This document shows, one piece after another, positions 1 through 4,743 of a stretch of 6,329 nt of DNA (within the stretch, counting starts at the first letter, position 1; each line of letters starts with the position of its first letter). Origin of the DNA: Gammaproteobacteria bacterium (lineage in GTDB: Bacteria; Pseudomonadota; Gammaproteobacteria; Chromatiales; Chromatiaceae). The notes under the pieces were generated by a model. It was not told the DNA's origin. It did not search any database and saw only the letters and a list, made by a program, of their open reading frames with translations. The DNA is taken from contig SBFV01000175.1 of assembly GCA_006227775.1 (NCBI GenBank), positions 1 to 6,329 of the forward strand, read 5' to 3'. A program made the translations under genes and the position numbers.

Positions 1-306
1 CAGACTGTGGCCAACCAGGCTGGCATGCTCGATCCCCAGTTTATCCAGCAGGCCGATCAGGTCCGTCGCCATGGCCTCGTACCCAAAGACCGGGTCATGG
101 GGTGACTGGCCGTGATTGCGCAGGTCGGGGACGATGATCCGTCGCGAGTTGCCCAGCAGGCGATGCAGCCGGCCAACGATGCCATGCCAGTTCATGGCGG
201 AGCCGAACAGGCCGTGAATCAGCAGGATCGGCGGAGCCAGATCAGCCGGATCACCATAATGGCGATGATGCAAGGCCAGGGGGGAGGCTGGGGGGAGGAA
301 GGGCAT
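1..306 (-). CDS. alpha/beta-hydrolase, YbfF-like esterase (partial, N-terminal part)
   Basis: The 102 residues visible are the start of an alpha/beta-hydrolase-fold protein; the rest lies beyond the left edge. After a short leader comes the oxyanion-hole motif HGLFGSAMNW (about residues 31-40). Then come PDLRNHGQSPH (about 61-71), typical of the YbfF-type esterase branch, and GHSL at the very edge, which begins the nucleophile elbow with its serine. The catalytic acid and histidine fall outside the window. The family hydrolyses acyl esters or thioesters in the cytoplasm; the substrate here cannot be told. The ATG is the natural start by family length, but no purine-rich ribosome binding site precedes it. 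It lies only a few bases after the T-rich tail of the sodB terminator, so its expression may rely on readthrough or on a promoter overlapping the terminator. Family assignment is confident, exact function is not. Confidence 0.85.
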   Translation of the reverse strand, partial: MPFLPPASPLALHHRHYGDPADLAPPILLIHGLFGSAMNWHGIVGRLHRLLGNSRRIIVPDLRNHGQSPHDPVFGYEAMATDLIGLLDKLGIEHASLVGHSL

Positions 307-312
307 AGGGGT

Positions 313-349
313 CAAACAAAAGGAAAGGCCCGGTACCAGCCCGGGCCTT
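313..349 (-). terminator. rho-independent terminator of sodB
   Basis: A perfect 9-bp stem is formed by AAGGCCCGG (325-333) and CCGGGCCTT (341-349) with a 7-nt loop. Read on the minus strand, the stem is followed by a T-rich tract, TTTCCTTTTGTTT (312-324). This is the classic intrinsic terminator layout. It lies about 40 bp after the sodB stop codon and points away from sodB. The plus-strand side has no T-run after the stem, so the terminator is one-directional. Confidence 0.85.
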
Positions 350-359
350 GAACGTCAGA

Positions 360-381
360 CAGGTGTCAACCAGGTGTCAAG
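360..381. repeat. 11-bp tandem direct repeat after sodB
   Basis: The unit CAGGTGTCAAC (360-370) is followed immediately by CAGGTGTCAAG (371-381), identical except for the last base. It lies between the sodB stop codon and the terminator hairpin. On the minus strand each copy contains TTGACA, the consensus -35 hexamer, but no convincing -10 element follows at 16-18 bp from either copy. It may be a chance small duplication. Confidence 0.6.
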
Positions 382-390
382 CCGCCGGTG

Positions 391-972
391 TCACCCGGCG
401 AAATTGGCCGCCACGAAGTCCCAGTTGACGATGTTCCACATGGTCTCCAGGTACTTGGGCCGCAGGTTGCGGTAGTCGATGTAATAGGCATGCTCCCAGA
501 CGTCCAGGGTCAGCAGGGCCTGCTTGCCGGAGGTCATGGGGGTGCCAGCGTTGGAGGTGTTGAAGATCTCCAGGGAACCGTCGGCATTCTTGACCAGCCA
601 GGTCCAGCCGGAGCCGAAGTTGGTGGCGCCGGCCTGGTTGAACTGCTTCTTGAACTCCTCGAAGGAGCCGAACTTGGCATCGATGGCCGCCGCCAGGGCG
701 CCGTTGGGGGTGCCGCCGCCATTGGGGCTCAGGCAGTTCCAGTAGAAGGTGTGGTTCCACACCTGGGCGGCGTTGTTGAAGATGCCACCGGAGGATTTCA
801 TGACGATTTCCTCCAGGCTCATGGACTCGAACTCGGTGCCCGGGATCAGGTTGTTCAGGTTGGTGACGTAGGCTTGGTGATGCTTGCCGTAGTGGTACTC
901 CAGGGTCTCCTGGGACAGGGTGGGGGCCAGGGCATCCATGGCGTAGGGCAGGGCGGGGAGTTCGTGTTTCAT
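391..972 (-). CDS. sodB: superoxide dismutase [Fe]
   Basis: The 193-residue protein is full length for the bacterial Fe/Mn superoxide dismutase family. It converts superoxide to oxygen and hydrogen peroxide in the cytoplasm. The four metal ligands are all present: His27, His74, Asp157 and His161 (in DVWEHAYYIDY). The helix around YHYGKHHQAYV (26-36), with Tyr35 in the active-site gateway, is also intact. Gln70, in AAQVWNHTFYW, and the small residues Ala142-Gly143 in the SNAGTP segment are the pattern that separates iron enzymes from manganese enzymes, which carry the outer-sphere Gln in the second position instead. There is no signal peptide. The ATG is preceded by GAGGAG at 8-bp spacing, which fixes the start. 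A terminator follows the gene, so it is probably transcribed alone or with weak readthrough into the hydrolase. Confidence 0.97.
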   Translation of the reverse strand: MKHELPALPYAMDALAPTLSQETLEYHYGKHHQAYVTNLNNLIPGTEFESMSLEEIVMKSSGGIFNNAAQVWNHTFYWNCLSPNGGGTPNGALAAAIDAKFGSFEEFKKQFNQAGATNFGSGWTWLVKNADGSLEIFNTSNAGTPMTSGKQALLTLDVWEHAYYIDYRNLRPKYLETMWNIVNWDFVAANFAG

Positions 973-980
973 TAGGCAGG

Positions 981-986
981 CTCCTC
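981..986 (-). promoter_or_regulatory. Shine-Dalgarno site of sodB
   Basis: On the minus strand this reads GAGGAG, 8 bp before the sodB ATG. It is a strong match to the anti-Shine-Dalgarno sequence and supports the annotated start. Confidence 0.8.
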
Positions 987-1025
987 AAGTCGGGTGTTGG
1001 TTCAAACATGCTGGTGACCGCACGG

Positions 1026-1054
1026 AAGATAGGCCCGGCAGGGCCAAAGCACAA
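1026..1054 (-). promoter_or_regulatory. possible sigma-70 promoter of sodB
   Basis: On the minus strand TTGTGC (1049-1054) and TATCTT (1026-1031) are separated by exactly 17 bp. They match the -35 and -10 consensus at 3 and 4 of 6 positions. Transcription would start near 1019, giving a leader of roughly 47 nt that holds the ribosome binding site. The spacer contains a palindrome, GGCCC-N4-GGGCC (1032-1045). The match is modest, so this is only a candidate. Confidence 0.35.
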
Positions 1055-1324
1055 GCGTCGGAATGGATTTCGGCAGCGCCCTGGGTACCGCTCCGGGGCG
1101 GAGTGGCCCGATCGCTCGGGATGTCCGGTTCGGATTGGGCCCTGCGGGGGAAAGGGCGGGGTCGGGCACCACGCTGGTCAGCGTCATGCTTCTCCTGCTG
1201 GGCGCGGGAGGCTATCCTTGGCCGGCCATCTCCAACCGGCCGACCTGAGAGTCCCAGGGTAGCGCCGTCCGCGAACCGGAACGGACTCTGCATCTTCGCC
1301 AGCCGCCTGGATGCGGAAGGCGAT

Positions 1325-1330
1325 GAGAGG
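1325..1330 (+). promoter_or_regulatory. Shine-Dalgarno-like site supporting an alternative methyltransferase start
   Basis: GAGAGG lies 6 bp before the in-frame ATG at 1337, just 3' of the hairpin ending at 1323. It would add 23 residues to the methyltransferase compared with the ATG at 1406. The latter has only a weaker GGCGG (1394-1398) 7 bp upstream. The signal is better here, but family length favours 1406, so the start is undecided. Confidence 0.4.
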
Positions 1331-1405
1331 CGGGCCATGCCGCGCAAGGGGCCCTTCCCCCCCGATATCCGCGGCCGGCTGGACTTTCGTATTGGCGGTA
1401 AAAAT

Positions 1406-2215
1406 ATGATCCACGATGCCTTCGGTGAAAATTACATCCATGGCTTTGGTCCCGCCGAAGAACGGCGCTTGCGTGAGCAGGCGGCCGTGCTGGCACCCGT
1501 CGTCTTCAAGGATCTGCCCTTGCCCGCCAGGGGGCGGCTGCTGGAGTTGGGCTGCGGCGTCGGCGCCGAATTGGACTTGCTGGCGCAACTGTGCCCCGGG
1601 CTGGATCTGACGGGGATCGATCTCAGCCCCAGCCATCTCGGTGCCGCCCAGCGCCATCTCGGCGACCGGGTCGCCCTGGTGCGCGGCGATGCTGGCCGTC
1701 TGCCCTTTGGCGATGGGACCTTCGACAGGGTCCTGACCGTCTGGCTCCTCGAGCATGTGCGCCATCCCGAGGCCGTCCTGCGCGAGGCCCTGCGGGTACT
1801 GAAACCCGCCGGGCGACTGATCTGTACCGAGGTGGACAACGCCAGTTTCCGTTTCAGCCCGGAACTGCCGGCCATTCGTCGCTGGTGGGATCTCTTCTGC
1901 CGTCAGCAGCAGGCGGCTGGCGGCGACCCTTACATCGGCCGACGCCTCCCCGGCCTGGCCGGTGAACTGGGCTGCGGCGACATCCATTGGCGCGACTTGC
2001 CGGTGGTGTCCAGCCGCCTCAACCCCCACCGCCGGGCCGAACTGCTGGCCTACACCGAGGACCTGCTGGCATCGGGCGCGCCCCGCCTCCTGGCCACGGG
2101 GGGTGCGGACCCTGCCCTGCTGGCGGCGGTGCGCGCTGACTTTGCTCAGGCCCGCGAGGATAAGGCGATCGAGTTCGAATACCACGCCGTCCAGCTCAGT
2201 TGTGGACGTCATTGA
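1406..2215 (+). CDS. class I SAM-dependent methyltransferase
   Basis: This 269-residue soluble protein has a Rossmann-type methyltransferase domain. Motif I, LLELGCGVGAELDLL (45-59), binds S-adenosylmethionine. The acidic residue closing beta-2 is Asp72, in GIDLSPSHL. GDAGRLPFGDGTFDRV (94-109) and the LEHVRHPEAVLREALRVLKPAGRL stretch (115-138) are typical of the UbiE/Methyltransf_11 group. The N-terminus (NYIHGFGPAEERRLREQA, 9-26) resembles a subgroup beginning with a Y-(I/V)-H-G motif, which is why the ATG at 1406 is preferred. An in-frame ATG at 1337 has a better ribosome binding site and remains possible. The C-terminal ~115 residues, after TEVDN, are variable and likely form the substrate lid. 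The substrate is unknown. The gene is followed by a hairpin and then the 2OG-Fe(II) oxygenase on the same strand. Confidence 0.87.
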   Translation: MIHDAFGENYIHGFGPAEERRLREQAAVLAPVVFKDLPLPARGRLLELGCGVGAELDLLAQLCPGLDLTGIDLSPSHLGAAQRHLGDRVALVRGDAGRLPFGDGTFDRVLTVWLLEHVRHPEAVLREALRVLKPAGRLICTEVDNASFRFSPELPAIRRWWDLFCRQQQAAGGDPYIGRRLPGLAGELGCGDIHWRDLPVVSSRLNPHRRAELLAYTEDLLASGAPRLLATGGADPALLAAVRADFAQAREDKAIEFEYHAVQLSCGRH

Positions 2216-2220
2216 AGCTG

Positions 2221-2273
2221 GGCGGACCTTAAGCTGGCCCCCGGGCTTCAAGTTGGGCGGTTGCAGGTCCGCC
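2221..2273 (+). other. inverted repeat / hairpin between methyltransferase and oxygenase
   Basis: GGCGGACCT (2221-2229) pairs perfectly with AGGTCCGCC (2265-2273), and AAGC (2231-2234) can pair with GCTT (2245-2248) inside the loop. It begins 5 bp after the methyltransferase stop and ends 38 bp before the oxygenase ATG. No T-run follows on the plus strand, so it is not a standard terminator. It could stabilise the upstream transcript, attenuate the downstream gene, or be incidental. The sequence AAG(C/T)TGG recurs at 2215, 2231 and 2250 within and beside it. Confidence 0.55.
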
Positions 2274-2311
2274 GCCGCTTCCACCACACCACCTCCGCTT
2301 CCTTCGCGCTT

Positions 2312-4573
2312 ATGACTGACTATCCCCAAGCCTTCGCCGATGTCCTGGCCAGCGTCCAACGCCCCGGCGGTTTCCATGTCGCCGGTTCCTTCGATATCCA
2401 CCCGCCGCGGCTGGAGGTCGAGGGGGTGGGGCCCATCGCCCTGCCCCTGCTGTCGGCTCAGGCCGAGGCCCTGGTGGCCGGGGCCGAGCAGGCCCCCTAT
2501 GGCCGGGGCAGCGAGACCCTGGTCGACACCAGCGTGCGCCGCACCTGGCAGGTGGATGCCGCCAAGGTGAAGCTGACCGGCCGGAAATGGGCGGATGACC
2601 TGGCTGGCGTGGTCGAGCGGGTCCGGGTCGGCCTGGCGGTGGCGGGGGCCATCGAGGCCCAGCTCTACAAGCTGCTGATCTACGACACCGGCAGCTTTTT
2701 CGTCCCCCACCGCGATACCGAAAAGGCGCCGGGCATGTTCGCCACCCTGGTGGTGGTCCTGCCCGGTGACTACAGCGGCGGCGAGCTGATCATCCGCCAC
2801 CGCGGCGAGGAGGTCCGGGTCGATCTGCACCGGGACGAGCCCTCCGAGGCGGCCTTCGCCGCCTTCTACGCCGACTGCCTGCACGAGGTGCTGCCCATCG
2901 CCTCCGGTTACCGGCTGGCGCTGATCTATAACCTGATCCGCGTCGGCGAGGGCCCGCTGCCGCAGGCGCCCGACTATGGCGCGCAGCAGGCGGGCCTGGT
3001 CCGCCTCCTGACCGAGTGGGACCGCTCCGGCGCCGTCCCCGACAAGCTGGTCTATCCCCTGGAGCACGCCTATACCGAAGCCGAGATCGGCTTCGCGGCC
3101 CTCAAGGGCCAGGACGCGGCGGCGGCACAGGTGCTGATCCCGGCGGCCAAGGCGGCGGAGTGCGACCTCTATCTGGCCCTGATCAGCGTCGAAGAGACCG
3201 GCTGGGCCGAGTACACCGGCGGCGGCCATTGGCGCGACCCGGAGATGGAGATCGGTGAGGTCACCGACAGCGCTTGGACCATCCATGACTGGCGGCTGCC
3301 CGATGACGGCCAGAGCGGCATGGCCGCCTTGCCTTTCGGCGAGGAGGAACTCTCCCCGGCCGAGGCATTGGATGACCTGGAGGATGCCGAGGTGGAGTTT
3401 TCCGAGGCCACCGGCAACGAAGGGGCCTCCTTTGAGCGGTTCTACCAACGTGCCGCTTTCGTCCTCTGGCCGGTGGCCCGGCGGGGCGCCGTCCTGGCCG
3501 CCGGCGGCCTGGGGGTCAGCCTCCCGGCGCTGCACGACCTGGTCCAGCGCTGGGAGGCGTCCGGCGCCCAGGCCGGTGACGCTGGGTGGCGGGAGGCCCA
3601 GCGCCTGGCCAGCGCCATCCGCGCCCGGTGGCCCCAGTTGCCCCAGGATACCTGGCGCAGCCGGCAGCCCAGTAGCGGGGGGCAGTCGGCGGAATTGCTC
3701 GACGCCCTGCTGCGGCTGGGAGACGTGGAGGGCGCCGCCGAGTTCACCACCGAGCGCGTGGCGGGTGGCGCTTATGGGGAGGAGGATAACCCGGCCCTGA
3801 CCGCCCTCTGCTGTCGCCTTCCCCCCGAGGCCGCGGCCGGGCTGATCGGGCAGATCATCGGCGCCCATGCCGCCCGGCGGCCGGGGGCCTGCGCCAATCT
3901 GCTTACCCGCTGCGCGGCGGAGGGCGCAATCGCATTGCCCCTTTTGCAGGCACCCGCCCGGCTGTTGTTGCAGGCTTTGCCCGATGGTCGCCCCGTCAGT
4001 CCAACGACGCCCTACGACTATTCGCAGCGACCGGAACCCCTGACGCCCTTGCGGCTTGCCGAGCTGGTCACCGTCCTGGGGGTTATCGATACCGTCCTGG
4101 CCGATCAGGCGGTGGCGTTCTTTCTATCCCTGCCTACCCTGTACGACCTGGACCACTTGCTGGTCCCGGCGGCCGTGCTGCTCAACGCCACCGGCGGGGA
4201 GACTGAAGCCCCCGCGGTCAAGGTCTTGCGGGAGGCGGCGCTGGCACACCTGGAGGCGCGCATCGCCCTGCCCCTGGAACCACCGCCGGACTGGACGCGC
4301 AGCGGGTCCATCGCCTGTACCTGCGCCCACTGCCGCGCCTTGAGCCGGTTTCTGGTGGCCCCGGACGAGCCGGTGTGGCAGTTCAAGGCCAATGAGGTGG
4401 ACCGCCAGCATGTCGCCCACTCCATTCAGCGCGCCCAGTGCGATCTGGACCTGGCGACCAACAAGCGCGGACGGCCCTACACCCTCATCTGCACCAAAAA
4501 CCAGGCCAGCTTTCAGCGCCGGGTCCTGCAGCGTGAGCAGGATCTCAGCCGGCGCGAGCAACTGGCTCGATGA
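2312..4573 (+). CDS. large 2-oxoglutarate/Fe(II)-dependent oxygenase-domain protein
   Basis: This 753-residue cytoplasmic-looking protein has no signal peptide or membrane helix. Residues about 110-210 form a prolyl-hydroxylase-like double-stranded beta-helix: QLYKLLIYDTGSFFVPHRDTE carries the iron ligands His133 and Asp135, LHEVLP carries His191, and Arg201 in SGYRLALIYNL fits the 2-oxoglutarate carboxylate. Such enzymes use O2 and 2-oxoglutarate to hydroxylate a protein or small molecule. Residues 211-753 have no function I can assign. Two blocks look conserved: TGNEGASFERFYQRAAFVLW (367-386), and a C-terminal region with Cys669, Cys671 and Cys674 (C-x-C-x2-C), then RQHVAHSIQ (698-706) and TNKRGRPYTLICTK (716-729). 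I recall similar C-termini in fungal and bacterial oxygenase-like proteins, from memory only. The ATG at 2312 has no Shine-Dalgarno site; a TTG at 2261 would add 17 unlikely residues. The stop is backed by an in-frame TAG two codons later. Confidence 0.85.
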   Translation: MTDYPQAFADVLASVQRPGGFHVAGSFDIHPPRLEVEGVGPIALPLLSAQAEALVAGAEQAPYGRGSETLVDTSVRRTWQVDAAKVKLTGRKWADDLAGVVERVRVGLAVAGAIEAQLYKLLIYDTGSFFVPHRDTEKAPGMFATLVVVLPGDYSGGELIIRHRGEEVRVDLHRDEPSEAAFAAFYADCLHEVLPIASGYRLALIYNLIRVGEGPLPQAPDYGAQQAGLVRLLTEWDRSGAVPDKLVYPLEHAYTEAEIGFAALKGQDAAAAQVLIPAAKAAECDLYLALISVEETGWAEYTGGGHWRDPEMEIGEVTDSAWTIHDWRLPDDGQSGMAALPFGEEELSPAEALDDLEDAEVEFSEATGNEGASFERFYQRAAFVLWPVARRGAVLAAGGLGVSLPALHDLVQRWEASGAQAGDAGWREAQRLASAIRARWPQLPQDTWRSRQPSSGGQSAELLDALLRLGDVEGAAEFTTERVAGGAYGEEDNPALTALCCRLPPEAAAGLIGQIIGAHAARRPGACANLLTRCAAEGAIALPLLQAPARLLLQALPDGRPVSPTTPYDYSQRPEPLTPLRLAELVTVLGVIDTVLADQAVAFFLSLPTLYDLDHLLVPAAVLLNATGGETEAPAVKVLREAALAHLEARIALPLEPPPDWTRSGSIACTCAHCRALSRFLVAPDEPVWQFKANEVDRQHVAHSIQRAQCDLDLATNKRGRPYTLICTKNQASFQRRVLQREQDLSRREQLAR

Positions 4574-4583
4574 AGGTAGCTAA

Positions 4584-4616
4584 CTGAGGGACTTAATTTT
4601 TATGTGCTCTGAGGGA
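4584..4616. repeat. short direct repeat CTGAGGGA flanking an AT-rich patch
   Basis: CTGAGGGA occurs at 4584-4591 and 4609-4616, 25 bp apart start to start. The copies bracket TTAATTTTTATG (4593-4604), an unusually AT-rich stretch for this window. The arrangement could be a regulatory site or promoter region for the downstream amidotransferase, but no clear -35/-10 pair was found. Confidence 0.3.
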
Positions 4617-4620
4617 GGGC

Positions 4621-4685
4621 CGGCTGGTGCCTGGCGGCAAGCCTACAAGGAAGTATTCACGGCTTCCCCCGCCAGGCACCAGCCG
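4621..4685. repeat. long perfect inverted repeat upstream of the amidotransferase
   Basis: CGGCTGGTGCCTGGCGG (4621-4637) and CCGCCAGGCACCAGCCG (4669-4685) are exact reverse complements over 17 bp. Inside, AAGCC (4639-4643) pairs with GGCTT (4661-4665), leaving a 17-nt loop that holds a small GAA-GTA-TTC fold. The element ends 58 bp before the amidotransferase ATG and begins 47 bp after the oxygenase stop. Neither strand has a proper T-run right after the stem, so it is not a textbook terminator. It may still end transcription of the oxygenase, act as an mRNA-leader structure or cruciform operator, or be a copy of a dispersed repeat. Confidence 0.8.
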
Positions 4686-4728
4686 ACTCGGAAAAAGCGG
4701 ACAATTGCCCAGTGAAGTTTTCTTGACC

Positions 4729-4734
4729 GGGAGG
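4729..4734 (+). promoter_or_regulatory. Shine-Dalgarno site of the amidotransferase
   Basis: GGGAGG lies 9 bp before the ATG at 4744 and within a purine-rich run. It supports that start, which also places the catalytic cysteine at position 2 as this enzyme class requires. Confidence 0.75.
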
Positions 4735-4743
4735 CGGTGAGCC

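Larger units (their letters stand above)
973..1336. other. long divergent intergenic region with potential RNA hairpins
   Basis: No credible gene was found between sodB and the methyltransferase. Open frames on both strands are arginine-, proline- and glycine-rich and look like GC-driven noise. On the sodB side lie the ribosome binding site and promoter candidate. On the methyltransferase side three inverted repeats lie in a row: GGCCGG (1220-1225)/CCGGCC (1236-1241), AGAGTCC (1248-1254)/GGACTCT (1283-1289), and an interrupted stem TCGCC (1296-1300)/GGCGA (1319-1323) enclosing CCGC (1303-1306)/GCGG (1313-1316). A weak plus-strand promoter candidate is TTCTCC (1190-1195), 17 bp, TATCCT (1213-1218). 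If used, it would place all three hairpins in the mRNA leader. No known riboswitch class was recognised. Confidence 0.45.

Noticed and set aside
360..380. Consensus sigma-70 promoter from the twin TTGACA hexamers
   Set aside because: At 17 bp from each hexamer the sequences are TGACGT and GCCCGG, neither resembling TATAAT, so no promoter was annotated.
388..975. 195-codon open frame on the plus strand opposite sodB
   Set aside because: It is an exact shadow of sodB, whose metal ligands and full length are beyond doubt; the product is Gly/Val-rich with no motif.
1225..1300. Glycine-riboswitch-like string ACTCTCAGG on the minus strand
   Set aside because: Only the CTCTCAGG portion matches; the expected GCCGAAGG-GCAA core and the short A-rich linker after CAGG are absent, and the downstream gene on that strand, sodB, has no glycine connection.
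985..1347. 120-codon minus-strand frame in the sodB-methyltransferase gap
   Set aside because: Composition is Arg/Pro/Ser/Ala-rich noise, it has no recognisable motif, and it runs through the ribosome binding site region of sodB.
2261..2311. TTG start extending the oxygenase by 17 residues
   Set aside because: The extension overlaps the hairpin arm, is Arg/His/Thr/Ser-rich and unlike a family N-terminus, and its purine-rich GGGCGG is directly adjacent to the TTG, leaving no spacing for a ribosome binding site.
1184..3868. 894-codon open frame on the minus strand opposite the methyltransferase and oxygenase
   Set aside because: It spans two real genes and their gap, its translation is rich in Gly/Gln/Ala/Val with no recognisable motif, and long antisense frames are expected opposite G/C-ending codons in high-GC DNA.
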